A stretch of DNA of 64,000 nucleotides, from positions 20,200,001-20,264,000 of the forward strand of contig NC_092470.1 of NCBI RefSeq assembly GCF_047495875.1, in the 5' to 3' direction. A program made the translations under genes and the position numbers. Positions 48,363-59,825 of the stretch are shown one piece after another. Source of the DNA: Pithys albifrons albifrons (lineage: Eukaryota; Chordata; Aves; Passeriformes; Thamnophilidae). The notes beneath the pieces were generated by a model. The model did not search any database and was not told where the DNA came from. It saw only the letters and a program-made list of their open reading frames with translations. Each line of letters opens with the position of its first letter. Position 1 is the stretch's first letter.

Positions 48363-49852
48363 AGTGCAGAGTCTGCTGAGCCCTTACACCAGGTCAGCTC
48401 TTGGGGACACTGACCTTCAGTCATCCCACTTCACAGTCATTAAGGTTTCATTGTCTGCAATCTGCCATTTGAAAAGCATTTCGTGATGTAAAGGAAAGAA
48501 ATCAAGCCCAGCAATAGTTGTTGACAAGGGTGGTCTCTCTGCCCCGTGTGTGGAAAGTCTTGACATGAAAAATAATGTTTAATATTACCTGGAAGAATAA
48601 AGACAAGTATAAAAGGGAACTGAGTGGGAACTGCTTCAGGGAACTGCTGCTCCCTTGGGTTTAGTTGCTTTTTCTGGGGCCAGACTGGGACTTGTGGCTG
48701 ATTTTCTCCAGCCCATGTGCCAGGGAAGCTGCAGCTCCATCCCACCCTCCTGTCTCCTGCCTGTCCACACACAATTAACCTCCCTGCATAAAAAAACCTG
48801 ATTAATATTAAGAATCCGAAATTATCTTTATCATTTTCTTGAGAAATACTCCATTCTTTGGAAGTGGAGACTTCCAAGGCTGCTCAGAGCCTTTTGTGCC
48901 TTTGAGAGAAGCCAAAGCACTGATTCCATGGGAATTTTTTCCCACTGAAAATAGCTGCTTGTTGGAGGAAACCTGATCATTGCTGTGTTCTGGAAGGTGG
49001 ATCCTGGACAACCATCCTGCTAAAATAAACACAGTGCTGAAGGCAATCAGCTTGTGGTTAATTAGCAGCACACAGAATGAATATGCACCAGTGCTCAGAT
49101 GTTTAAATGGGAAGTTCTTTATGTAACTTTGCAGGTTTGGACACACTACCATTTTTTTTCCAATGCTAAAGAGTCAAAAATGTATTTTTTCAAAGCTCCT
49201 TTGAAGGCAGGTCTGGATTAAACTGATTGAACTGAGGGCTGGTGATGTCATTTCCCACAAACTTGCTGCAAAGCTCTCCTAGAAAAACCTGATGGTAGGA
49301 AAACCACAGGAAAATGAGAAAAAGAAAGGTATGTGCCCAGGGATTAATGCCACCAAAGGTGGGCACACACACCACTCTGCCCCACAGGTGGCATTTCCCT
49401 GAGGAGGGGCTGGAAAAACTCCTCTTTTCCTTGAAGTCTGTGCAATGCTGAGACTCCTCAGCAAGGAGAATTGCTGGGATCCTGACAAGGAGAAAAGAGC
49501 CTTGCTGGAAAACAGCCTTTTAAAATAAAATAAATATTCCATGGAGAGCAGGTTGGCATCCCCATGGTGGGCTGGCTTTGAATTGTCTGCTGGTTTAAGG
49601 CACTTCTGATCTGCCTGTCTTGAGCTCCTTTGCTCTCTTTGCCTTCCTGCTTTCCCTTGGTGGTTTGCTGAGCTGTGTGTTCTCCTCGGGCAGGATTTGA
49701 AGCATCCTCAGGTGTGTTAAGAGCAGGAATGGCATTCCAAAGCATGTGGAAAATCCTGGTGTTCTTTCTGTTGAAGGAACCTTCTGTATGGAGCAGCTCA
49801 GACTCTGTGTGTGTCTGTGGAACTAATCAGGTCTGAAAAATGCACCTCCCTG
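48363..49852. other. SMAD3: Unique intron 1 sequence, nothing specific seen
   Basis: No coding exon or known repeat recognised. Confidence 0.45.
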
Positions 49853-51590
49853 CCCCTGCCCACACATGGGGTAAACATTCTCTGCAGAACCTGAGTGGAA
49901 GTGGTTTTGTCTTTCCACAAAGTAAAACAGAGTGATCTTAGAGAAAAAATGTAAGGAATCCTTCTATGGACCAGTCTCCATCCTCTGTTCCCTCCTCCAA
50001 TATCCAGGACAGCATTTTTAGAGTGAGAGGGTAGAAATAACCCTGTTATTTGCTGGAATTTGGGATTTCATGGGGAAGCTGAAGTGCAAACCCAGCTGGG
50101 CTGGGAAACCTTGGGCTGGAATTGCTCCAAGTGGATAATCCAGTGAGTTGTTGAAGGCTCAGAGTCACTCCAGAGAGCACAACAAGCCTCGTTTTGCCCC
50201 TGCCCACACATGGGGTAAACATTCTGTGCAGAACCTGAGTGGAAGTGGTTTCATCTTGCCACAAAGTAGAGCAGAGGAACCTTTGAGAAGAAACATAAGG
50301 AATCCCTCTATGGACCAGTCTCCATCCTCTGTTCCCTCCCCCAAGTATCCAGGACAGCATTTTTAGAGTGAGAGGGTAGAAATAACCCTGTTATTTCCTG
50401 CAGTGGGCTGGAATTTGGGATTTCATGGGGAAGCTGAAGTGGAAACCCAGCTGGGCTGGGAACCTTGGGCTGGGATTGCTCCAAGTGGATAATCCAGTGA
50501 GTTGTTGAAGGCTCAGAGTAACTCCAGAGAGCACAACAAGCCTCGTTTTGCCCCTGCCCACACATGGGGTAAACATTCTGTGCAGAACCTGAGTGGAAGT
50601 GGTTTCATCTTGCCACAAAGTAAAGCAGAGTGATCTTAGAGAAGAAATGTAAGGAATCCTTCTATGGACCAGTCTCCATCCTCTGTTCCCTCCCCCAAGT
50701 ATCCAGGACAGCATTTTTAGAGTGAGAGGGTAGAAATAACTCTGTTATTTCCTGCAGTGGGCTGGAATTTGGGATTTCATGGGGAAGCTGAAGTGCAAAC
50801 CCAGCTGGGCTGGGGAACCTTGGGCTGGGATTGCTCCAAGTGGATAATCCAGTGAGTTGTTGAAGCCTCCTTAGAGTAACTCCAGAAAGTTTTGCCCCTG
50901 CCCACACATGGGGTAAACATTCTGTGCAGAACCTGAGTGGAAGTGGTTTCATCTTGCCACAAAGTAGAGCAGAGGAACCTTTGAGAAGAAAGGTAAGGAA
51001 TCCTTCTATGGACCAGTCTCCATCCTCTGTTCCCTCCCCCAAGTATCCAGGACAGCATTTTTAGAGTGAGAGGGTAGAAATAACCCTGTTATTTGCTGGA
51101 ATTTGGGATTTCATGGGGAAGCTGAAGTGCAAACCCAGCTGGGCTGGGGAACCTTGGGCTGGGATTGCTCCAAGTGGATAATCCAGTGAGTTGTTGAAGG
51201 CTCAGAGTCACTCCAGAGAGCACAACAAGCCTCGTTTTTCCCCTGCCCACACATGGGGTAAACATTCTGTGCAGAACCTGAGTGGAAGTGGTTTCATCTT
51301 GCCACAAAGTGGAGCAGAGTGATCTTAGAGAAGAAATGTAAGGAATCCCTCTATGGACCAGTCTCCATCCTCTGTTCCCTCCCCCAAGTATCCAGGACAG
51401 CATTTTTAGAGTGAGAGGGTAGAAATAACTCTGTTATTTCCTGCAGTGGGCTGGAATTTGGGATTTCATGGGGAAGCTGAAGTGCAAACCCAGCTGGGCT
51501 GGGGAACCTTGGGCTGGGATTGCTCCAAGTGGATAATCCAGTGAGTTGTTGAAGACTCAGAGTAACTCCAGAGAGCACAAGCCTCATTTT
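49853..51590. repeat. Macrosatellite: five tandem units of about 345 bp
   Basis: Taking CCCCTGCCCACACATGGGGT as phase marker, units start at 49,853, 50,197, 50,551, 50,895 and 51,240, giving spacings of 344, 354, 344 and 345 bp. Units differ by a few substitutions and small indels (for example presence or absence of CCTGCAGTGGG). The array has no CR1 or LTR features. The reverse strand gives recurrent frames of about 100 residues with in-frame breaks, so I do not read it as coding. Confidence 0.95.
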
Positions 51591-51636
51591 CTCTTGCCAT
51601 GGACCTTGTGCAGTGATTGCCACCACCAGGGCCAAG

Positions 51637-51785
51637 ATCACAGAACCCCAGACTGTTCTGAGCTGGAAGGGACCCACAAGGACCATCGAGTCCAACTCTT
51701 CAGTCAATGGCCCACACAGGGGATTGAACCCATGACCTTGGCATTGTTACAGCCAAGTTTTACCCGACTGAGCTGCTCTCAGGGT
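51637..51785 (-). mobile_element. tRNA-Ile-like SINE in antisense (TguSINE1-like)
   Basis: The reverse strand shows the tRNA-like head (AGCTCAGTCGGGTAAAACTT, GCCAAGGTCATGGGTTCAAT) and tail (GTTGGACTCGATGGTCCTTG...CAGAACAGTCTGGGGTTCTGTG). It lies about 50 bp beyond the macrosatellite. Confidence 0.87.
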
Positions 51786-53082
51786 CATAGAGATGTGCCC
51801 TCAGCTTCATTCTTGCTCTCTCTGCTCTGGATCCTCAGCCCTGGAGGAGCCTTTTGGATGGAGGAGGAGGAAACGGGAGACCTGCTGGCTGGGAAATCCT
51901 TCCTGGGGCATAGGAAACTGGAGGGATGTTCTCTCTGTATCACAGTGACAGGGCTGGGCCTTCACACAGCCTGGTGCAACCTCCTCCTGGGGTTATTTTT
52001 AGGGGAAAGGCTTTTCTAGTTCCCTTTTCCACTCAGTGAAGTTTGGCTTGGAAGTTTTTTTCGACTGTTCCAAGAAAGAAAATGAAATGTTGACTTTAAG
52101 CACCTCAGTTAAACAGTCCCAAGCTGTGAAAGTGCACATTTAATAGGGGAAAATTCTGCTTTTAATGCAGTAGTTTGCATTTATGGGAAAGATAAACCCA
52201 GGCTGAGGTAACATTTCTCTAAGCCCTTTTTTTTTTTGGTAGAATTTGATCAGCGGTTTAAGTTCCAGGAACACTTCAAAGCAGGCACTTCTCATTGGCC
52301 ATTTGCAAAATCACCTTCTGAGACTGAGGCTCTGGAAATGCATTTATTCATAGAATGTGTCTTGCATTAGTCCTCAGTTGGCCAACAAAATTATCTGAGG
52401 CATGTCTGAGGCAGCTACTAAAAAGCAACTTAAAAGGCATTACTGTCCTGGTGAAGATGATGCAACACACCCCAGCCATTATCAGTCTCCAAGTGAAATT
52501 AAATACATTCAAATGAACTTGTTCTGGAGGGATTTGACTAAGACAGGGCATTCAAAAAAGAGTTGCTGTTTAATTTATTGTGCCTGAAAGGGTGAAAGGC
52601 GAGTTTGCCCCTCCCTGCTGCTGATCCCAGGTTTGCCTGCAGTGAAGTGACACGGGATACTCCAGGTTGTGTTGCCTCCTCTCACACACCAGGCTTACAA
52701 CTGTCAGGTCTCTGCAGCAGGAAGCAAAATGCTCAATATTCAGGATTTTATTCAGGTAAAATTTTGTGCAGGGCTTAGCACAGAGTGGGGGTGGATGTTC
52801 TCTGTAAATCAGCTCTGGTGGTGTTGCCTTGAGGTGCCTCAGACAGTGTTGTCTTCTGGGGCTGAAATAAGTGCTCACAAAAGAGAGTAGCAAAGACCTT
52901 TTAATTTTTATTTTTCAGAGCACTTCATTATCTGAGGGAATGTTTAGAGATTTCAGAGTCTCTTTCATCCTAACTGAGCAAAGCAAAGCTGTCCCTTCTG
53001 CAGGGCCCCCCAAGGAGATGCTGGGATTTTTGAAGTGAAATTAGAGGAGCTGCTTCAGCATTCCCTGGGTTTGTGTTCCTGG
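51786..53082. other. SMAD3: Unique intron 1 sequence, nothing specific seen
   Basis: No coding exon or known repeat recognised. Confidence 0.45.
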
Positions 53083-53084
53083 GA

Positions 53085-53975
53085 TGGTCAGCCCTGCCCG
53101 CTCCCTGGAGCCCACCCTGGAGCCCCAGCCCTGCCTGCTCCCTGGAGCCCACCCTGGAGCACCAACCCTGCCTGCTCCCTGGAGCTCCAGCCCTGCCCGC
53201 TCCCTGGAGCCCCAGCCCTGCCCGCTCCCTGGAGCCCCAGCCCTGCCTGCTCTCTGGAGCCCCAGCCCTGCCCGCTCCCTGGAGCCCCAGCCCTGCCCGC
53301 TCCCTGGAGCTCCAGCCCTGCCCGCTCCCTGGAGCCCCAGCCCTGCCCGCTCCCTGGAGCCCCAGCCCTGCCTGCTCTCTGGAGCCCCAGCCCTGCCCGC
53401 TCCCTGGAGCCCCAGCCCTGCCCGCTCCCTGGAGCCCCAGCCCTGCCCGCTCTCTGGAGCCCCAGCCCTGCCCGCTCCCTGGAGCCCCAGCCCTGCCCGC
53501 TCCCTGGAGCCCCAGCCCTGCCCGCTCCCTGGAGCCCCAGCCCTGCCCGCTCTCTGGAGCCCCAGCCCTGCCCGCTCCCTGGAGCCCACCCTGCCTGCTC
53601 CCTGGAGCCCCAGCCCTGCCTGCTCCCTGGAGCCCCAGCCCTGCCTGCTCCCTGGAGCCCCAGCCCTGCTTGCTCTCTGGAGCCCCAGCCCTGCCCGCTC
53701 CCTGGAGCCCACCCTGCCTGCTCTCTGGAGCCCCAGCCCTGCCCGCTCCCTGGAGCCCACCCTGCCTGCTCCCTGGAGCCCACCCTGCCTGCTCCCTGGA
53801 GCCCCAGCCCTGCCCGCTCCCTGGAGCTCCAGCCCTGCCCGCTCCCTGGAGCTCCAGCCCTGCCCGCTCCCTGGAGCCCCAGCCCTGCCTGCTCTCTGGA
53901 GCCCCAGCCCTGCCTGCTCTCTGGAGCCCACCCTGGAGCCCCAGCCCTGCCCGCTCCCTGGAGCCCACCCTGGAG
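53085..53975. repeat. 24-bp GC-rich minisatellite
   Basis: About 37 units of CCCAGCCCTGCCCGCTCCCT plus GGAG, with CTGCTCTCTGGAG variants and 15-16-bp short units (CACCCTGGAGCC). Because 24 is divisible by three the array is open in most frames on both strands, producing spurious proteins of 300-510 residues. The reverse strand contains GGGCAGGGCTGG. Confidence 0.98.
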
Positions 53976-54233
53976 CTCTGCAAACACAGGGCCAAGGTGG
54001 GCAGCAGTGGCTGGCAGTGCCACAGGGCCTTTATCCCCCACTGTCCCTCTGGGGGCCGTGTCTGTCTGGCAGGAAACAATTACAGGCCATTAGGGGGAAA
54101 TGCTTTTGCCAGCCCAGCACCTGGTGCAGCCACTGGATGCACCTTCAGCTCCTGAGTCAGGAACGCTCCAGCCCCAGCCTGGGTCATGGAAGGACCTGTG
54201 CACTGCTGGTGAGCACTCAGGCTCTGCTCCAGC

Positions 54234-54908
54234 ATTTTATTTTATTTTATTTTATTTTATTTTATTTTATTTTATTTTATTTTATTTTATTTTATTTTAT
54301 TTTATTTTATTTTATTTTATTTTATTATTTTATTATATTATTATATTTGGTTTTATTTATTTTTTATTTTCATTTAATTTTTATTTTATTTTACTGTATT
54401 TTACTTTATTTTATTTTTTATTTTATTTTACTTTATTTTACTTTATTGTACTTTATTTTACTTTTTATTTTACTTTATTTTACTTTTTATTTTACTTTTT
54501 TTACTTTTTATTTTACTATATTTTACTTTATTTTACTTTATTTAGTCTATTTAATTTTAATTTATTTAATTTATTATATTTTACTACATTTTATTTTTAT
54601 TTTTAATTTATTTTAATTTACTATCTTTTATTTTATATTTCATTTTATTTTACTTTAATTTACTGTATTTTACTGCATTTTATTTTATATTTTATCTTAT
54701 TTTTATTTATTTTATTTTAATTTATTTTAATTTACTATATTTTGCTACATTTTGTTTTATATTTTTTATTTTCATTTATTTTCATTTATTTAATTTACTA
54801 TCTTTTACTATTTATTTTATTTTATTTTATATTATTTTATTTTTATTTTATTTTATTTTATTTTATTTTATTTTATTTTATTTTATTTTATTTTATTTTA
54901 TTTTATTT
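54234..54908. repeat. (TTTTA)n array with a degenerate centre
   Basis: Pure TTTTA pentamers at both ends (about 54,234-54,325 and 54,848-54,908) flank about 500 bp of diverged TTTTA/TTTAC/TTTAAT sequence. The pattern suggests an old array with renewed expansion at the edges. Confidence 0.97.
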
Positions 54909-55109
54909 TTGGCATCTGAAGGATTTGGCCCAAGGAAATGCAGTGCCACCTTTTTGCCTGGTTTCCACCTTAGTGCCCCTTGCCCCGGTCTGTGCTGCTT
55001 TTCCATCACACCAGGGCCATAAAGGAGTAGCTGACTGAGCAGCCCGAGCTTTTCCAGCCCTGAAATCCTCCTGTGTTCTGCCATCCTCCTGTGTGGGGTG
55101 TGTGGCCCT

Positions 55110-55660
55110 TTGGAGCTTTGTCCAGGATCCCCTTTCCCTGGAGCTTTGTTCAGGATCCCCTTTCCCTGGAGCTTTGTTCAGGATCTCCTTTCCCTGGAGC
55201 TTTGCCCAGGATCTCCTTTCTCTGGAGCTTTGTCTATCCCCTTTCCCTGGAGCTTTGTCCATCCCCTTTCCCTGGAGCTTTGTCCAGGATCTCCTTTCCC
55301 TGGAGCTTTGTCCAGGATCTCCTTTCCCTGGAGCTTTGCCCAGGATCTCCTTTCCCTGGAGCTTTGTCCAGGATCTCCTTTCCCTGGAGCTTTGTCCAGG
55401 ATCTCCTTTCCCTGGTGCTTTGCCCAGGATCTCCTTTCCCTGGAGCTTTGTCCATCCCCTTTCCCTGGAGCTTTGTCCAGGATCTCCTTTCTCTGCTGCT
55501 TTGTCCAGGATCTCCTTTCCCTGGAGCTTTGTCCACCCCCTTTCCCTGGAGCTTTGCCCGCCCCCTTTCCCTGGAGCTTTGTCCAGGATCTCTTTTCCCT
55601 GGAGTTTTGTTCAGGATCTCCTTTCCCTGGAGCTTTGTCCACCCCCTTTTCCTGGAGCAT
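55110..55660. repeat. 28/25-bp minisatellite
   Basis: About 20 units of TTTCCCTGGAGCTTTGTCCA plus GGATCTCC (28 bp), interspersed with short TTTCCCTGGAGCTTTGTCCA plus TCCCC units (25 bp). It shares the core TCCCTGGAGC with the 24-bp array 1.1 kb upstream. Confidence 0.97.
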
Positions 55661-56526
55661 CCTGCTGGGAATGGACATCCCATTCTCTTGGGTCAGGAGC
55701 TTTCTCTGTTGAGCTGTTTGCTGGGGGTTTAGGGACATCAGTGGCATTAGTGGGAACTGCCAGAAGACAATTGGCATCCTCAGGAGTCAGTGGTTTAGAG
55801 GTCTGGGATGGGATCCACTGGAATCATTCCGTGTGCAAATGAGCACAGAGGGATCAGCTGGAGAGCTCTGCCCTTCCCTTCCTGGAAGGGAACTCCAACT
55901 AACCAGTCAGGTTTTGGGAACCTGTTTCTGTTTGCCTTTCGAATACCCTCTTAGACCTCAGAACTTTCCATAGCTCTGGGCACATCAGAGGCTGGAGCAA
56001 AGATTGGACTGTCTGATGCTCCTGAGTATTTATTGTCCTACCCAAGGGTTGCTCAGGGCTTTGTGTTGAGACTGTTATGCAGAACTGCATTCATGATTTA
56101 AAGTTTTGACATCTATTCTTGTGGTATTGAAACTCCTGGAGTGTTTCCAGTGTCCTCACACACAACAGGGACCTATCCTGGATTTATGGGAAAGCTTTGA
56201 GACCGACAGGGAGAATTTTGATAGAAATAAAAGCCCTAAAAGAAAACATGAACTTGGGTCTGATTCAACCAGATCTGGCCAAACTGTGTCTGCTAGAACA
56301 AGAAATGGATCTTAACTCTGCTCTGGTGGAAAACTGTGTCCCCAGAGCCTCACTTTTTTCTCTTTGATATTTTACCATTCCCTCATTTGTGCTGAACAAA
56401 ATATTTCCCCTTCAAGCCCAAATACTGTGACTGGGGAGGAGGAATGCAGAGTAGAATGTATTCCAGCTACCCAGGGCACTGCTGGTTTAGCTTTGATTTG
56501 TGCCCAGGGAAAGGAGACACCAACAG
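55661..56526. other. SMAD3: Unique intron 1 sequence, nothing specific seen
   Basis: No coding exon or known repeat recognised. Confidence 0.4.
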
Positions 56527-56602
56527 TGGGAGGAGGAGGAGGAGGAGGAGGAGGGGGAGGAGGAGGAGGGGGAGGAGGAGGAGGGGGAGGAGGAGGAGGA
56601 GT
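56527..56602. repeat. (GGA)n microsatellite
   Basis: About 75 bp of GGA with GGG interruptions. The poly-Gly/poly-Pro translations are artefacts. Confidence 0.97.
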
Positions 56603-56643
56603 GTTCTTAGCCTTGCAGCCCCTGCAGTGAATCAGGACATCTC

Positions 56644-57346
56644 CAAGGGTGGGTTTCCTGCTATGAGTAGGACATGGTGGGTTTCCTGCCATGGGGAGGA
56701 CATGGTGGGTTTCCTGCCATTGGTGGGACATGGTGGGTTTTCTGCCATGGGTAGGACATGGTGGGTTTTCTGCCATGGGTAGGACATGGTGGGTTTCCAG
56801 CCATGGGAGGACGTGGTGGGTTTTCTGTCATTGGTAGGACATGGTGGGTTTTCTGCCATGGGTAGGACGTGGTGGGTTTTCTGTCATTGGTAGGACATGG
56901 TGGGTTTCCTGCCATGGGTAGGACGTGGTGGGTTTTCTGCCATGGGTAGGACATGGTGGGTTTTCTGTCATTGGTAGGACATGGTGGGTTTCCTGCCATG
57001 GGAGGACATGGTGGGTTTTCTCTCATGGGTAGGACATGGTGGGTTTCCTGCCATGGGGAGGACATGGTGGGTTTTCTCTCATGGGTAGGACATGGTGGGT
57101 TTCCTGCCATGGGTAGGACATGGTGGGTTTTCTGTCATTGGTGGGACATGGTGGGTTTCCTGCCATGGGTAGGACATGGTGGGTTTTCTGTCATTGGTGG
57201 GACATGGTGGGTTTCCTGCCATGGGAGGACATGGTGGGTTTCCTGCCATGGGTAGGACGTGGTGGGTTTTCTGTCATTGGTAGGACATAGTGGGTTTCCT
57301 GCCATGGGAGGACGTGGTGGGTTTTCTGCCATGGGTAGGACATGGT
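56644..57346. repeat. 28-bp minisatellite
   Basis: About 25 units of GGACATGGTGGGTTTTCTGC plus CATGGGTA, with TTTCCTGCC, TCTGTCATTGG and GGACGTGG variants. Confidence 0.97.
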
Positions 57347-59621
57347 GATGTTGCAGGTGCTGGAACTGGAGCCCCCTTTGCCCTCTCCGTGTGCTGAACC
57401 AGCCCAGCCCTCTCCCACTGCTTTCCTCACCCTCCCAGGATGGAGCAGGCTGGCTGGGACGAGGAGCAGGAGCTCTGGGGTGGGTGGAGGTGCAGCTTGG
57501 TCCCAACTCCTGCCCTCCTTTGTGCCATGGGTGGCCTGGTTTGTACAGTGGTGCCTGTTCTCCTCGGGGTGTTTGCAGAGCACAGACAGGATGTGTGCTG
57601 GGCTGTCTCACTGCATTATCTGCTCCTGCTGTATTTTTAGGCTCTTGCTCCCATGACAAAATAGTCAGTGACAGTGTGTTTGCCCACAAGCCTTTGAAGG
57701 TCTGTGAGTGCCTCATGGAAGGGCTCCCATTGTTTGAGGCTCAGCCAGCGTTTCGGCAGCGATGGTTTTGAGTGTCATCTCCACAGTGTTTCTGGAAGCC
57801 AAACTTTGTGCTGCTTTCAGTGCCTCAGAAGGGCTGAGTTTGTGGCAGGCTGAGGGCACACCAGTCCTGGTGCCAAACAAATTGTGGGCAGTGTTAGGAA
57901 GGGAGTGGGAGGTGTGTGTGGTGCTGTTAATGACAACCAACAGCAGCCTGTGGAGTTGCTGCTCTCAGGGGCTGCTCCTCAAGCGTGTCCTCCACATCAG
58001 CCCACACCCAGGGGGAGACACCTGGTGTTCCTCAGGTCATCCAGCAAAACAGGAGTACAAACTGCTGTTGCAAGTGGTGGAGCTGAAATGTGAGAAAGTT
58101 GTGCTCGAAGGAGCAGGTCAGAGACTTGTGGTGTGAAGTTCTGGGCCAGAACTGTGGAACTTTCCACCAGCAGCGAGAGAACTAATTCCCCAAGCTCAGC
58201 ACATTCAAAGCCTGAATTCAAAACTCATCTTTTCCATGAGGTTTTTATTCTTTTTTCTTTCACAAGCTCACAATGGATAAAAATAAAACCTTAAGAACTA
58301 ATCCAGTGAAGCTTTTTCTTCACTGAGGGGAGAGAGAGAGAGAGAGAGAGAGAGGAGGAGGAACAATGACCACTTTGTGTCTCTTGTGCAATATCTGGGC
58401 AGTGGGCAGATACAACAGAGGTAAAGGGGTCACAAAAACACGGATCCTTTGGAGCTGGATCTGCTGCTTTGGGTCTGGGAGGGACCTTTTGGTGGGGCTG
58501 GAACCAGGACAAAGCCTGTGGGCAACAGGGACTCAGAAGAGGGAAGAAGACAAATCTTGTTTTTATGGCTCATCTATAAATCAATTACCATTTGTTCCTT
58601 ATTAATAATTTAACTGCCAAGAACGTGCTTATTGCTTTAGAAAAGGGGGGAAAAAATACAGGCTGTCCCTGTGCTGGGGAGCTGGCAGAGTAAAAGATGC
58701 AAGACAGTGCCCATGGGAATATCCAGAGAAAACTGTAACCATGGGCTGTATTAATTACTCCAATAATTCTGCACCATCTCCTCCCTGTAAAGCTTTTTGT
58801 CTGTTTGCTTCGTGTTCATAGTGTTTGGTGCCCTCAGTTTTAACAAAGAAATGGGCTGGGAAAGGATCATCCTTCCACCTCAGGAGGGCTGGAAGGGTTG
58901 TTTGTTCCCCCAGTGAAACCTGCACAGAGCAGGGAAAGGGGCTGAGGTGGGAGGGAAGGAGAAGCCAAAGGGAAGCAAGTGGGGATGTCCAGTGTGGGCA
59001 AGGAATTGGAGTGTGGAGAAGCTGCACTTGGGATGGGCTCTCAAGTGTGACATGATAGAGGGCTGGAGTGCTTTGAAGACAAGGTTCTGGGCTGGTTGAA
59101 CTTCATACCTGGTGGAAGACACCGGACAGCTTAAGGGAGGAGTGTGATTGGTGGGTCAGAGTGATGATTTTAGCAGCTGTGTTTTCTGATGGCTTGGAGG
59201 AACAAGGTGTTTATCTGATGTGCCAGGGAGAGGAGGAGGAGGAGGAGGAGATTAGCTGGGATGACAGGGGAGTTGTTTTCATTGCTAAAAGGAGGAAGGG
59301 GCAGATCTTCACTTGCTTTAGGGGGTGGTTTGTTTGGTTTGTTTGTTTGTGGGTTGGGGTTTTTTTCCTTAAATGTTTTTGAGGAATATGTGTCAAGGTA
59401 CAAGTAGTGAGGAAACCAGCAAATGGCTGGGAAGGATTTTAGAAGTGGTTGGAGCAGTGGTTCCAGGGAGAGGGAGATTTCGAGGGCAGGGTTTAATGCA
59501 AGGGTTCCCCAGGATGGGGATGAAAGTGGCTTTTCTGCCTCCAGTTGCAGGCAGTGGCTTTGCCATGACACCAGCAGAGCTTGGCCAGTGCAGCAGCAGC
59601 CTGGGAAGGTAAGGAATAAAA
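57347..59621. other. SMAD3: Unique intron 1 sequence with a short (GA)n
   Basis: No exon recognised. A (GA)n run lies at about 58,327-58,353, followed by GGAGGAGG. Confidence 0.45.
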
Positions 59622-59825
59622 TCATAATGGCAGGGGTTGGGTTGGAAGGGACCTTAAAGCTCATCCATGGGCAGGGACACCTCCCACCAGCCCAGGTTGC
59701 TCCAACCTGGCCTTGGACTCTCCCAGGGCTGGGGCAGCCACAGCTTCTCTGGGCACCTGTGCCAGGGCCTGCCCACCCTCCCAGCCAGGAATTCCTTCCC
59801 AGTAGCTAATCCAGATCTCCCCTGT
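59622..59825 (-). mobile_element. Old CR1 3' end in antisense
   Basis: ATAATGGCAGGGGTTGGGTT then GGAAGGGACCTTAAAGCTCATCC is a reverse CR1 tail of an older type. The body continues with GGGCAGGGACACCTCCCACC and CCTGGCCTTGGACTCTCCCAGGG. It is diverged from the young copies. Confidence 0.85.

Noticed and set aside
49853..51590. Tandem protein-coding duplicates in the 345-bp units (reverse-strand frames of about 100 residues)
   Set aside because: The frames are interrupted differently in each unit by small indels, have no consistent start or splice context and resemble nothing known. A satellite is simpler.
53035..54616. Very long open frames (300-510 residues) on both strands, Pro/Leu/Ser-rich
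   Set aside because: They translate a 24-bp GC-rich minisatellite that is open in nearly all frames. The end of the longest one is the TTTTA array. No start context, splice signal or family supports a gene.
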